A DNA stretch of 64,000 bases from Aureimonas endophytica (lineage in GTDB: Bacteria > Pseudomonadota > Alphaproteobacteria > Rhizobiales > Rhizobiaceae): the NCBI RefSeq assembly GCF_014642635.1, contig NZ_BMIQ01000009.1, positions 62,001-126,000 on the forward strand. The letters run 5' to 3'. Within the stretch, counting starts at the first letter, position 1. The number at the start of each line of letters is the position of its first letter. The notes beneath the pieces were generated by a model. The model was not told the origin of the DNA and did not search any database. It saw nothing but the letters and a program-made list of their open reading frames with translations. The position numbers and the translations under genes were made by a program. Shown in pieces: positions 51,833 through 64,000 of the stretch.

Positions 51833-52189
51833 CGGAACGCCTCGCGCCGGCGGCCATCCGACGCGGTTCGCCGCGCTTGCGAGAAGCCTGATCTCCCCCT
51901 TAGGGGAGATGCCGGCAGGCAGGGGGGGGGTGCGAAGGCGATAGCCTTCGATCCTTCCGCTCGGCGGGTCCCTCGCCGATACTCGGCGGCCCTCGCGGGT
52001 CGCCATCCTCCTCCCGCCTCGGGAGACGGAACGCGGTTCGACCCGTCCGCCCGGAGCGGAGCGGCGGCCGGAGAATTGAGAATGCCTGTCCCTCCCACCG
52101 TCTCCTGAACGGCGAGGGGCCTTCGAAAGGCGCATCGGATCACAAGGCAAGCGCGCGCGACAAGGGGGCGCCGCTTCGAGGTCAATCCC
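51833..52189. other. 357-bp non-coding gap between the binding-protein gene and puuD
   Basis: The gap contains the third, degenerate REP-like element (51891-52027), a run of nine G at 51922-51930 and the hairpin CGAAGGC/GCCTTCG (51933-51950). A GGTCAA half-site (52173-52178) lies near the puuD start but lacks a partner arm. No gene is seen. Confidence 0.5.
51891..52027. repeat. REP-like intergenic element, copy 3 (degenerate)
   Basis: The left hairpin is ATCTCCCC/GGGGAGAT (51891-51910), the core GCCGGCAGGCAGGGGGGGGG follows, and the right end has CTCCCG/CGGGAG (52011-52025). The plan is the same as at 23564 and 46068, but the arms differ. It separates the BMP-type gene from puuD. Confidence 0.6.
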
Positions 52190-53440
52190 ATGTGGACCTA
52201 TTTCTACGACTGGCTGATGTTCGCCGTGCGCTGGCTGCACGTGGTGACGGCCATCGCCTGGATCGGCTCGTCCTTCTATTTCATCGCGCTCGATCTCGGT
52301 CTGCGCAAACCCCGCGAATTGCCGGCCGGCGTCGGCGGCGAGGCCTGGCAGGTCCATGGCGGCGGCTTCTACCACATCCAGAAATACATGGTGGCGCCGC
52401 CGCATATGCCGGAGGACCTCACCTGGTTCAAATGGGAGAGCTACGCCACCTGGCTGTCCGGCGCGGGTCTGCTCTTCCTCGTCTATTATGTCGGGGCCGA
52501 GCTCTTCCTCATCGACCCGACGCGGGCGGACCTGCCGGTCTGGGGCGCCATCGCCATCTCGGTGATCGGCCTCGCCCTCGGCTGGTTCGTCTATGACGCG
52601 CTCTGCAAGTCGCCGCTGAAAAACAACGACACGGCGCTCCTCGCCGTGCTCTTCGTCTATGTGGTGCTGGCGAGCTTCCTGTTCTCGCAGGTCTTTTCGG
52701 GCCGGGGCGCGATGCTGCACACCGGCGCGATGATCGCGACGCTGATGTCGGCCAATGTCTTCCGCATCATCATCCCGAACCAGACCATCGTCGTCGCCGA
52801 CCTGAAGGCCGGCCGCACGCCCGCCGCGCATCTCGGCGCCGAGGCCAAGCAGCGCTCGCTCCACAACAACTACCTGACGCTGCCCGTCATCTTCCTGATG
52901 CTCTCCAACCACTACCCGCTCGCCTTCGCGACCGAGTGGAACTGGGCGATCGCCGGGCTCGTCCTCCTGATGGGCGCGGTGATCCGGCATTTCTTCAACA
53001 CGATGCACAAGACCGGCCGGCAGCTCTGGTGGTGCTGGGTCGTCGCCGGCCTGCTCTTCATGGCGGTGATGGCGCTGTCCGGCGCGCCCGGCTGGCGCGA
53101 GGCGGCGCGGGCGCCGGCCGGCGAGGCGGCGGAAACCTGGACGCAGGATCCCGAACTGGCCCTCGCGCGCTCGGCGCGGTTTTCCGAGGCGGAGACCATC
53201 GTCCAGTCGCGCTGCTCCATGTGCCATGCCCGCCAGCCCCTCTGGCCGGGGCTCGGTCTCGCGCCGAAGCATATCTATCTCGAAACCGCCGGCGACATCG
53301 TGCGCAATGCCAGCCTGATCGAGCGGCAGGCGGTGCGCAGCCATGCCATGCCGCCGGGCAATGTCACCGGCATCGAGCCGGCCGAGCGCGAGGTCCTGGC
53401 CGCTTGGCTCGCCTCCGGCAGCGGGAGCTACCGGCCATGA
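52190..53440 (+). CDS. puuD: Membrane urate oxidase (urate hydroxylase) with cytochrome c domain
   Basis: A 416-residue PuuD, the integral-membrane urate oxidase that passes electrons to the respiratory chain instead of making H2O2. About eight transmembrane helices span residues 5-310 (for example WLHVVTAIAWIGSSFYFIAL). The family histidines are in FYHIQKYMVAPPHMPEDL. The C-terminal cytochrome c domain has CSMCH (CxxCH) and the axial Met in SHAMPPGN. It makes 5-hydroxyisourate for UraH. It overlaps guaD by 4 bp. A possible ribosome site is AGGTCAA before the ATG. Confidence 0.95.
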   Translation: MWTYFYDWLMFAVRWLHVVTAIAWIGSSFYFIALDLGLRKPRELPAGVGGEAWQVHGGGFYHIQKYMVAPPHMPEDLTWFKWESYATWLSGAGLLFLVYYVGAELFLIDPTRADLPVWGAIAISVIGLALGWFVYDALCKSPLKNNDTALLAVLFVYVVLASFLFSQVFSGRGAMLHTGAMIATLMSANVFRIIIPNQTIVVADLKAGRTPAAHLGAEAKQRSLHNNYLTLPVIFLMLSNHYPLAFATEWNWAIAGLVLLMGAVIRHFFNTMHKTGRQLWWCWVVAGLLFMAVMALSGAPGWREAARAPAGEAAETWTQDPELALARSARFSEAETIVQSRCSMCHARQPLWPGLGLAPKHIYLETAGDIVRNASLIERQAVRSHAMPPGNVTGIEPAEREVLAAWLASGSGSYRP

Positions 53441-54801
53441 CCATGATCGCCCTCAAGGGCCGCGTCCTGTCCTTCGACGGCGGCCCGACCGACGCGCCGA
53501 CCTGTCACGAGCACGGCGCGGTGCTCGTGCGCGACGGGCTGATCGAGGCCGTCGGCCCGGCCGAAGCGGTCCTCGCCGGGCTCGATCCCGGGGTGCGGAT
53601 CATCGACCACCATCGCCATCTCATCCTGCCGGGCTTCATCGATCCGCATCTCCACATGCCGCAGACGCAGGTGATCGGCTCCTTCGGCACCGAGCTGATG
53701 GAATGGCTGGCGAAATACACCTTCCCCGAGGAAAGCCGCTACGGCGATTTCGACGTGGCGAAGGCGGCCTCCGTCTTTCTCGTGGACGAATTGCTGCGCT
53801 CCGGCACGACGACGGCCGGCGTCTACTGCACCTCGCATCCGCAAAGTGTCGACGCCTTCTTCGGCGAATGCGAGCGCCGGCAGCTGCGCATGGTGGCCGG
53901 CAAGGTGATGATGGACCGCAACGCGCCGCCGCGCCTCCTCGACACGCCGGAGCGCGGCTATGCCGAGTCGAAGGCGCTGATCGCGCGCTGGCACGGGCGC
54001 GGCCGGCTCGAATATGCGATCACGCCGCGCTTCGCGCCGACCTCCTCGGAGGCGCAGCTCGAGGCGACGAAGCGTCTCGCGGCCGAGCATCCCGATCTCC
54101 ACGTCCAGACGCATCTCTCCGAGAACCATGGCGAGATCGCCTTCGTCGCCGAGCTCTTCCCGCAGGACGCCGACTATACGGCCGTCTACGAGCGCCACGG
54201 CCTCGTGCGGAGGAAGGCGATGTTCGGCCATTGCATCCACCTGTCGGAGCGCGAGCGCTCGGCGCTCGGCCGGGCGGGCGCCTCGGCGATCTTCTGCCCG
54301 ACCTCCAACCTCTTTCTCGGCTCCGGCCTCTTCGATCTCGCCGGCTGCCGGGCGGCGGGCATCCGCGTCGGGCTCGCGACCGATATCGGCGGCGGCACCA
54401 GCTATTCCATGCTGCGCACGGCGGCGGAGGCCTACAAGGTCCTGGCGCTGCGCGGCCAGAAGCTGACCGCCTTCGAGGCCTTCCACCTGATGACCGCCGG
54501 CAATGCCGAGGCGATGGGGCTGGAGACCCGTATCGGCCGGCTGCAGCCGGGGCTCGAGGCCGATCTCGTCGTGCTCGACAGCCATGCGACGCCGGCGATG
54601 GGCTGGCGCATGGAGCGGGCCGGCACGCTGGCGGAAGAGCTCTTCGCGCTGATGACGATGGGCGACGATCGCGCCGTGGTCGCGACCTATGCGCTGGGGC
54701 GGCGCGTCCACGACCGGCAGGGCCTCGCCGAGACCAGCCCCCGCGAGGACATGCCGCCCGTCGCGACGGCGGAGACGATGGCGATGGAACAGCCGCAATA
54801 G
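53437..54801 (+). CDS. guaD: Guanine deaminase
   Basis: A 454-residue zinc amidohydrolase. Ligands and motifs are PGFIDPHLHMPQTQVIGSFG, TFPEESRYGD, QTHLSENHGEIAFV, GHCIHLSERE, FCPTSNLFLGSGLF and LATDIGGGTSYSML, all typical of GuaD. It forms xanthine and ammonia from guanine, feeding the xanthine dehydrogenase encoded upstream. The ATGA overlap with puuD puts it in the same operon; it is the last purine gene in the window. A 55-bp gap then leads to a minus-strand DUF29 gene. Confidence 0.96.
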   Translation: MTMIALKGRVLSFDGGPTDAPTCHEHGAVLVRDGLIEAVGPAEAVLAGLDPGVRIIDHHRHLILPGFIDPHLHMPQTQVIGSFGTELMEWLAKYTFPEESRYGDFDVAKAASVFLVDELLRSGTTTAGVYCTSHPQSVDAFFGECERRQLRMVAGKVMMDRNAPPRLLDTPERGYAESKALIARWHGRGRLEYAITPRFAPTSSEAQLEATKRLAAEHPDLHVQTHLSENHGEIAFVAELFPQDADYTAVYERHGLVRRKAMFGHCIHLSERERSALGRAGASAIFCPTSNLFLGSGLFDLAGCRAAGIRVGLATDIGGGTSYSMLRTAAEAYKVLALRGQKLTAFEAFHLMTAGNAEAMGLETRIGRLQPGLEADLVVLDSHATPAMGWRMERAGTLAEELFALMTMGDDRAVVATYALGRRVHDRQGLAETSPREDMPPVATAETMAMEQPQ

Positions 54802-54856
54802 GCGCAACGTCTCCGGCGCCGCGCCGAAACCGCGCCGGTTTCGCTGGAGCCGAAGG

Positions 54857-55342
54857 TCAGATGACGGAAATGGCGCAGGCGGCGACGATCGCGGCCGCGC
54901 CTCGCGGGCTGAATTCTGGGTCGAGAAGCTGGTCCAGGGTCAAGGGACATTCCTCGGGGAGCGGCGGCACGACGATGCCATATTCTCCCAGCGCGTCCGC
55001 CGCGTTCCGCTTGGCCAGCTTCCAGATCTTCGGCAGGTCCAGCCGCTGCCGCAAGCCGGGTGAGTAGACCAGAACGGCGTCGCTCTGAAATCCGGACGCT
55101 TCGCTCACCCATTGGGCGACGGACGGCGCGTCCCGGTCGACGGCGATCTTCACGAGATGGGTCAGCGTCTGTCGAAGGAGACTCGAGACCTCCTTGATCT
55201 CGGCGCGCCCCATATCCTCGATTTCCTCTGCCAGATTTTCCATGTCGAGACGATTGGAGGCGCGGGGCAGCGCTCGGAGGAGGGCGGCCTGATCCTGCGT
55301 CCAGCGGTAGAAATCCGTGTCGTGCTGCTCCGCCGGGTCCAT
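54857..55342 (-). CDS. DUF29 family protein, third copy
   Basis: A 161-residue DUF29 protein, much more divergent than the tandem pair. The family core is HDTDFYRWTQDQAALLRALP, then ENLAEEIEDMGRAEIKEV, a helix TLTHLVKIAVDR and LTLDQLLDPEFSPRG, and a hydrophobic end (AAAIVAACAISVI). It is convergent with guaD. Like the pair in the urease operon it has no known function; two of the three copies border nitrogen-release genes. Confidence 0.82.
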   Translation of the reverse strand: MDPAEQHDTDFYRWTQDQAALLRALPRASNRLDMENLAEEIEDMGRAEIKEVSSLLRQTLTHLVKIAVDRDAPSVAQWVSEASGFQSDAVLVYSPGLRQRLDLPKIWKLAKRNAADALGEYGIVVPPLPEECPLTLDQLLDPEFSPRGAAAIVAACAISVI

Positions 55343-55581
55343 GGCACTCTCCGCTCGTTCCCCATCCCCGCTCGAAGATCCTTATAGAGCGAGTCCACGG
55401 TCGGCAGAAGGCGGCTTGAAGTCCGGCGGTCGCCGCCACCCGGCGCCGCGCCCTCGTCGCATTCGATCGCGCTCGCCGTCGCCCGCAGAAATCGCACCGC
55501 GCCCCGCGACAACCGGCGCGGGCCGCCTTATCTAGCCGCGCAGCCGTCTGAGGGGGCGGCTCGATTCTCAAGGAGGCTGCG

Positions 55582-56430
55582 ATGCGGCTGGTGCGGTTCG
55601 GCGAGGCGGGCAGGGAGCGGCCGGGGCTGATCGACGTGGACAACGTGCTGCGCGACCTGTCGGGCGAGATCGACGACCTCGCCGGCGCCCATCTGTCCCG
55701 CGCCGGCCTAGAGAAGATCCGGCGCCTCGATCCGAAGAGCCTGCCCAAGGCCGATCCCTCGCATCGCCTCGGCCCGCCGGTGACGGGCACGACGAATTTC
55801 CTCGCCGTCGGCCGGAACTATGCCGAGCACGCCGCCGAGACCGGCTCGGACGTGCCGACCGAGCCGCTGATCTTCAACAAGGCGCTGTCCTCGATCGTCG
55901 GGCCGCATGACGACGTCGTCATCCCGAAGGGTTCCGTCTCGACCGATTGGGAAGTGGAACTCGCCATCGTCATCGGCGAGCGCGCCCATCACGTTTCGGA
56001 GGCCGAGGCGCTGGATCACGTCGCCGGCTTCTGCCTTTGCAACGACGTGTCGGAGCGCGACTGGCAGAAGAATCGCGGCGGCCAGTGGGTGAAGGGCAAG
56101 AGTTCCCCGACCTTCGGCCCGCTCGGACCCTGGCTGGTGACGCCGGACGAGATTCCCGATCTAAGGGCGGTCGATCTGTGGCTGGACGTGAATGGCGAGC
56201 GGCGCCAGACCGGCTCGACCTCGGCGATGATCTTCGGCGTTGAGACGCTGATCGCCTATATCTCCACCTTCATGGCCCTTCAGCCCGGCGACGTGATCAC
56301 CACCGGCACGCCGCCCGGCGTCGGCGCCGGCATGAAGCCGCCGCAATTCCTGAAGGCCGGCGACCGGCTGGCGCTCGGCGCCACGCGGCTCGGCGAGCAG
56401 CGCGCCCGCGTCGTCGCCTATTCCGCCTGA
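55582..56430 (+). CDS. Fumarylacetoacetate hydrolase family protein
   Basis: A 282-residue FAH-fold hydrolase. The metal-binding acids are in the segment STDWEVELAIVIGE; other motifs are LAVGRNYAEHAAETGS, FNKALSSIVGPHDDVVIP, FCLCNDVSERDWQKNRGGQW, and VITTGTPPGVGAGMKPP. Relatives hydrolyse or decarboxylate 2-keto acids such as 2,4-diketo-3-deoxy-fuconate; some are labelled 'ureidoglycolate lyase' in databases, which the presence of a true allA here makes unnecessary. AAGGAGG sits 6 bases before the ATG. It stands alone between the DUF29 gene and glgE. Confidence 0.88.
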   Translation: MRLVRFGEAGRERPGLIDVDNVLRDLSGEIDDLAGAHLSRAGLEKIRRLDPKSLPKADPSHRLGPPVTGTTNFLAVGRNYAEHAAETGSDVPTEPLIFNKALSSIVGPHDDVVIPKGSVSTDWEVELAIVIGERAHHVSEAEALDHVAGFCLCNDVSERDWQKNRGGQWVKGKSSPTFGPLGPWLVTPDEIPDLRAVDLWLDVNGERRQTGSTSAMIFGVETLIAYISTFMALQPGDVITTGTPPGVGAGMKPPQFLKAGDRLALGATRLGEQRARVVAYSA

Positions 56431-56556
56431 CGGCGTGGCGCCGCGGCGGCGCTTTTGCGTTTTCCGCCGCAACCCTCCGGCGCGTCAGCCATTGCCTGCC
56501 TGAGACATTCCGTGCCGCCGCGCTGCGGCCCACCCGAACAACGCGACGAGGTCCCG

Positions 56557-58605
56557 ATGTCCGACGTGATGGAAGCCCGAGCCATGCCGAAGGCCGCAAG
56601 ACAGGTCCTCTCGCCCGTGGCGGAGGACGAGACGGACCAGGCGCTGATGGCGCTGGCCGCCAACCGCGTCGTCATCGAGGGCGTGTCGCCGGAGATCGAC
56701 GGCGGCCGTTTCGCGGCCAAGCGCTATGCCGGCGAGGCGCTGACCGTCGAGGCCGACATCTTCGCCGACGGCCACGACAAGATCGACGCGGCGCTGCTCT
56801 ACCGCCAGGGCCAGGGCGCCGAATGGCGCGAGGCGCCGATGAGCTTCATCGAGAACGACCGCTGGGGCGCGACCATCGCCTTCGCCGAGAACGGGCCGGC
56901 GGTCTTCACCATCATCGCCTGGCGCGACCTCAACGCCACCTGGCGCTACGAGGCGAAGAAGAAGCGCGACGCCGGGATCGACATCTCGCTGGAACTGACG
57001 GAAGGGCGCGAGCTGATCGAGGCCGCCGCGAAATCCGGCCGCGGCTCGGACCAGGACCGGCAGGCGACGCAAGCGCTGTTCGCCCGGCTGGAGGAGCTGG
57101 CGGGCACCGGCGACAAGGACGGGCAATACGAGCTTCTCACCGCGCCGGACACGGTGGAGCTTCTCTACAAGACCGGCGTGCGCACCAATCTCAGCCGCTA
57201 CCCCCTGGAAGTGCCGGTCTGGGTCGATCGCGAGCGCGCCGCCTTCTCGGCCTGGTACGAACTCTTTCCCCGGTCGCAATCCGGCGATCCGGCGCGCCAC
57301 GGCACCTTCGACGACGTGATCCGGCGCCTGCCGGACATCAAGGAGATGGGCTTCGACGTCCTCTATCTCCTGCCGATCCATCCGATCGGCAAGACCAACC
57401 GCAAGGGCCGCAACAATTCGCTGAAGGCGAACGAGAACGATCCGGGCAGCCCCTATGCGATCGGCTCCGCCGAAGGCGGCCATGACGCGATCCATTCCGA
57501 ACTCGGCACCTTCGAGGACTTCGCCCGGCTGGTCGCGGCGGCGCGCGACCACGGGATGGAGATCGCGATCGACTTCGCCATCCAATGCTCGCCCGACCAT
57601 CCCTGGATCAAGCAGCACCCGGAATGGTTCGACTGGCGGCCGGACGGCACGATCAAGTTCGCCGAGAACCCGCCGAAGAAATACGAGGACATCGTCAACG
57701 TCCATTTCTATCGCGGGGCGCTGCCCTCCATCTGGTACGCGCTGCGCGACATCGTGCTCTTCTGGGTCGAGAAGGGCGTGCGCATCTTCCGCGTCGACAA
57801 TCCGCACACCAAGCCCTTCCCCTTCTGGGAATGGATGATCGCCGAAGTGCGCAAGGTCGATCCGGGCGCCGTCTTCCTGGCCGAGGCCTTCACGCGGCCG
57901 AAGCTGATGAAGCGTCTCGCCAAGGTCGGCTACAACCAGTCCTATTCCTATTTCACCTGGCGCAATTCCAAGTATGAGCTGGCGGAATATCTGACCGAGC
58001 TGACGCAGGAGGAATGCGCCGACTACATGCGACCGAACTTCTTCGTCAACACGCCGGACATCAACCCAGTCTTCCTCCAGACGAGCGGGCGGCCGGGCTT
58101 CCGCATCCGGCTCGCGCTCGCCGCGACGCTCGGCGGCAATTACGGCGTTTATTCCGGCTTCGAGCTTTGCGAATACAAGCCGGTGCCGGGCAAGGAGGAA
58201 TATCTCGACTCCGAGAAATACGAGATCCGCGCTTTCGACTGGAAGCGCGAGGGCAATATCCGCGACGACATCGCCTTCTTCAACCGGCTGCGCAACGCGG
58301 AACCGGCGATGAAGTCCTTCACCAGCCTCGCCTTCTTCCAGTTCTGGAACGACAACGTCCTCTACTACGCCAAGCGGACGCCCGATCGCTCCAGTTATCT
58401 CCTCTTCATCGTCTCGCTCGATCCGTTCAACGCGCAGGGCGGAAACTTCGAGGTGCCGCTCTGGGAGTTCGGCCTGCCCGACAACGGCAGCCTGAAAGTC
58501 GAGTCGCTCGCGAGCGGCGAGGTCTTCCAGTGGCAGGGCAAGACGCAGCACTGGTGGCTGAACCCGCAGGACCGGCCCTACGCCGTCTTCCGCCTGTCCC
58601 GGTAG
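56557..58605 (+). CDS. glgE: Alpha-1,4-glucan:maltose-1-phosphate maltosyltransferase (GlgE)
   Basis: A 682-residue GH13 enzyme that extends alpha-glucans with maltose-1-phosphate. The N-terminal carbohydrate-module (about residues 30-140) precedes the catalytic barrel, with the nucleophile Asp in RIFRVDNPHTKPFPFWEW and the acid/base Glu in FLAEAFTRPKLM. Other family stretches are ELFPRSQSGD, GFDVLYLLPIHPIGKTNRKG and NTPDINPVFLQTSGR. GAGG before the ATG at 56557 sets the start; a second ATG at 56584 is in frame. It is the first of the three-gene GlgE operon glgE, treS-mak, glgB. Confidence 0.95.
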   Translation: MSDVMEARAMPKAARQVLSPVAEDETDQALMALAANRVVIEGVSPEIDGGRFAAKRYAGEALTVEADIFADGHDKIDAALLYRQGQGAEWREAPMSFIENDRWGATIAFAENGPAVFTIIAWRDLNATWRYEAKKKRDAGIDISLELTEGRELIEAAAKSGRGSDQDRQATQALFARLEELAGTGDKDGQYELLTAPDTVELLYKTGVRTNLSRYPLEVPVWVDRERAAFSAWYELFPRSQSGDPARHGTFDDVIRRLPDIKEMGFDVLYLLPIHPIGKTNRKGRNNSLKANENDPGSPYAIGSAEGGHDAIHSELGTFEDFARLVAAARDHGMEIAIDFAIQCSPDHPWIKQHPEWFDWRPDGTIKFAENPPKKYEDIVNVHFYRGALPSIWYALRDIVLFWVEKGVRIFRVDNPHTKPFPFWEWMIAEVRKVDPGAVFLAEAFTRPKLMKRLAKVGYNQSYSYFTWRNSKYELAEYLTELTQEECADYMRPNFFVNTPDINPVFLQTSGRPGFRIRLALAATLGGNYGVYSGFELCEYKPVPGKEEYLDSEKYEIRAFDWKREGNIRDDIAFFNRLRNAEPAMKSFTSLAFFQFWNDNVLYYAKRTPDRSSYLLFIVSLDPFNAQGGNFEVPLWEFGLPDNGSLKVESLASGEVFQWQGKTQHWWLNPQDRPYAVFRLSR

Positions 58606-58720
58606 TCCATCCCTCGCGGCGGCGAAGCGGAACGAAAGGCCCTCCGGCCTCTTCCCTTCGCCGCATTCGGCACGATTTCACTCGATCCGGCTGCGGGCCG
58701 TCGATCGAACGGGTTTCACG

Positions 58721-62055
<3,335 letters not shown>

Positions 62056-62059
<4 letters not shown>

Positions 62060-64000
62060 ATGCGATCGGTGACGTGCAGCATCATCCGGGCGAGGGCGCC
62101 GTCGCGGCGCTGGAGCGCGGACGCCATTACGACCCGTTCGCGGTGCTCGGCCCCCATTTCGTCGAGGGCGGCGCCATCGTGCGCGCCTTCCGGCCGGGCG
62201 CCGAGAGCGCCCATGTCGTGGACGGCGCGGGCCAGGTGCTCGGCCCGCTCGAGGCGCTCGGCCATGGCGATCTCTTCTCCGGCTTCGTGAAGGGGCTGGC
62301 GCCCGGCCAGGCCTATCGCTTCCGCTTCCACCACAAGGGCACCGACTGGGAGGAGGAGGACGCCTATCGCTTCGGGCCGATCCTCGGCGACCAGGATGCC
62401 TATTATCTGGCGCAGGGCACGCATAACCGGCTCTATGAGGCCTTCGGCGCCCATCCTTTCGAGATGGAGGGCGTGAAGGGCGTGCGCTTCGTCGTGCTGG
62501 CGCCCGACGCCCAGCGCGTCTCGGTGGTCGGCAATTTCAACGGCTGGGACGGCCGGCGCCACATCATGCGCTTCCGCCACGACTGCGGCTGCTGGGAGAT
62601 CTTCATTCCCGGCATCGGCAAGGGCGAGCTCTACAAGTTCGAGGTCATCGGCGTGCGCGGCGACATGCAGCCGACCAAGCAGGACCCGGTCGGCTTCTAT
62701 CACGAGCAGGCTCCGTCCACGGCCTCGATCGTCTCCGGCCTCGTGGAGCACCAATGGGGCGATGCCGAGTTCCAGGCCCATGGCCAGGACTGGCAGTCGG
62801 CCGACAAGCCGGTCTCGATCTACGAGGTGCATCTCGGCTCCTGGCGGCGCGGCGACTGGAACGCCATGCTCGACTACGACCAGATCGCCGGCCAGCTCGT
62901 GCCTTACGTGAAGGACATGGGCTTCACCCATGTCGAGTTCATGCCGGTCTCCGAACATCCGTTCTACGGCTCCTGGGGCTACCAGCCGATCGGCCTCTTC
63001 GCGCCGACCTCGCGCTTCGGCGCGCCGGAAGGCTTCGCGCGGCTCGTCGACGCGCTGCATCAGGCGGGCATCGGCGTCATCCTCGACTGGGTGCCGGGCC
63101 ATTTCCCGACCGACATCCATGGCCTTGCCCGGTTCGACGGCACGGCGCTCTACGAGCATCCCGATCCGCGTCGCGGCTTCCATCAGGACTGGAACACGCT
63201 GATCTACGACTATGGCCGGACGGAAGTGCGCAACTTCCTCTTCGCCAACGCGCTCTACTGGCTCGACCGCTTCCATGTCGACGCATTGCGCGTCGATGCC
63301 GTCGCCTCGATGCTCTATCTCGACTATTCGCGCAAGCATGGCGAGTGGGAGCCGAACATCTTCGGCGGCCGCGAGAATCTGGAGGCGATCGCCTTCCTGA
63401 AGGAGACGAACGAGCGCGTCGGCGGTCTCTATCCCGCCGCCTCGACCCATGCCGAGGAATCGACCGCCTTCCCGAACGTCTCGCGCCCGACCTATGCCGG
63501 CGGCCTCGGCTTCCATTTCAAGTGGAACATGGGCTGGATGCACGACACCCTGCATTTCATGCAGGAGGACCCGATCAACCGGCGCTACCACTTCCACCAC
63601 ATGACCTTCGGCATGGTCTATGCCTTCTCGGAGAACTTCATCCTGCCGCTCAGCCATGACGAAGTCGTCTATGGCAAGGGCTCGATCCTCAACAAGATGC
63701 CGGGCGACCGCTGGCAGAAATTCGCCAATCTGCGGGCCTATTACGGGTTCATGTGGACCCATCCCGGCAAGAAGCTGCTCTTCATGGGCGGCGAGTTCGG
63801 CCAGTCCTCGGAATGGAACCACGACCAGTCGCTCGACTGGCACCTCCTCGACTATCCCGAGCACCAGGGCGTGCAGCGCCTGATCCGCGATCTGAACACG
63901 CTCTATCGCGAGGTGCCGGCGCTGCATCAATTGGATTGCGATCCGGCCGGCTTCGAATGGATCGACACGCTGAATGCCGACGAATCGGTGCTCGTCTACA
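62056..64000 (+). CDS. glgB: 1,4-alpha-glucan branching enzyme (3' end missing)
   Basis: The frame runs from an ATG coupled to treS (ATGA) off the end of the window; 648 codons are seen, of about 730 usual. N-terminal carbohydrate domains ([27 protein letters not shown]) lead into the GH13_9 barrel with [34 protein letters not shown] (nucleophile Asp), HAEESTAFP (acid/base Glu) and [14 protein letters not shown]. It introduces alpha-1,6 branches in the glucan made by GlgE. Confidence 0.95.

Noticed and set aside
23564-52027. CRISPR array suggested by repeated hairpins
   Set aside because: The three repeat elements are kilobases apart, lack regular spacers and have no cas genes nearby.
55582-56430. 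Calling the FAH-family gene 'ureidoglycolate lyase'
   Set aside because: That label is common for this family near purine genes, but a genuine AllA is present at 39677-40180 and the FAH motifs point to keto-acid hydrolases.

Overview
The window is a GC-rich bacterial chromosome segment with tightly packed operons, many ATGA-type stop/start overlaps and GC-rich hairpin terminators. Gene content points to an alphaproteobacterium, most likely order Hyphomicrobiales: a CnoX-type thioredoxin-TPR protein, a PuuE-UraD fusion, a membrane cytochrome-c urate oxidase (PuuD), ProXp-type tRNA editing, REP-like 'CTCTCCCG...CGGGAGAG' intergenic elements and a Pho box. A small methylofuran/tetrahydromethanopterin biosynthesis group (MfnB-like/FolB fusion, MfnE-like kinase, MfnF-like protein) suggests that the organism oxidises one-carbon compounds through H4MPT. 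The species cannot be named from the sequence alone.

Layout. 1-2580: 3' part of a secreted inverse-autotransporter-like protein, an outer-membrane beta-barrel followed by 18 perfect 23-residue beta-helix repeats. 2774-6376: two small hypothetical proteins, then a minus-strand group of prolyl-tRNA editing protein, CnoX, LonN-domain protein and an SIS isomerase. 6590-6664: tRNA-Gly(GCC). 6868-8563: divergent LysR regulator and DJ-1/PfpI protein. 8844-13985: ABC importer (binding protein, two permeases, ATPase) ending in a glycerophosphodiester phosphodiesterase, preceded by a three-half-site Pho box; this reads as a phosphate-starvation phosphodiester scavenging operon, with an inositol-monophosphatase-family gene convergent to it. 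15192-23970: assorted housekeeping and accessory genes (Gre-like factor, CreA, Zn alcohol dehydrogenase, chemoreceptor, PepSY-like protein, pncB, fpr, CoA-transferase, Lrp-type ligand-binding protein). 24128-27768: SDR plus the C1-cofactor genes.

27871-54801 is a purine-to-ammonia supercluster. Its plus-strand urease part holds a MOSC protein, ureD, ureA, an Rsm22-like methyltransferase, a HupE/UreJ channel, ureB, two antisense secreted proteins, ureC, two tandem DUF29 genes, ureE, ureF, ureG and an 8-oxoguanine deaminase. Its purine part holds minus-strand allantoinase/OHCU decarboxylase fusion and ureidoglycolate lyase, and plus-strand HIU hydrolase, xdhA, xdhB, xdhC, a BMP-type nucleoside/purine ABC transporter, urate oxidase and guanine deaminase. 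A 20-bp palindrome resembling a RutR operator lies between the divergent purine arms. Together these genes import purines, take guanine, 8-oxoguanine and xanthine to urate, open the ring to allantoin, and release urea that urease hydrolyses. The one missing step in the window is allantoate to ureidoglycolate (allC or allantoicase).

54857-64000: a third DUF29 gene, a fumarylacetoacetase-family hydrolase, and the GlgE pathway operon glgE, treS-maltokinase fusion, glgB (cut by the window end), which converts trehalose to alpha-glucan via maltose-1-phosphate. I found no phage, insertion sequence or CRISPR array.
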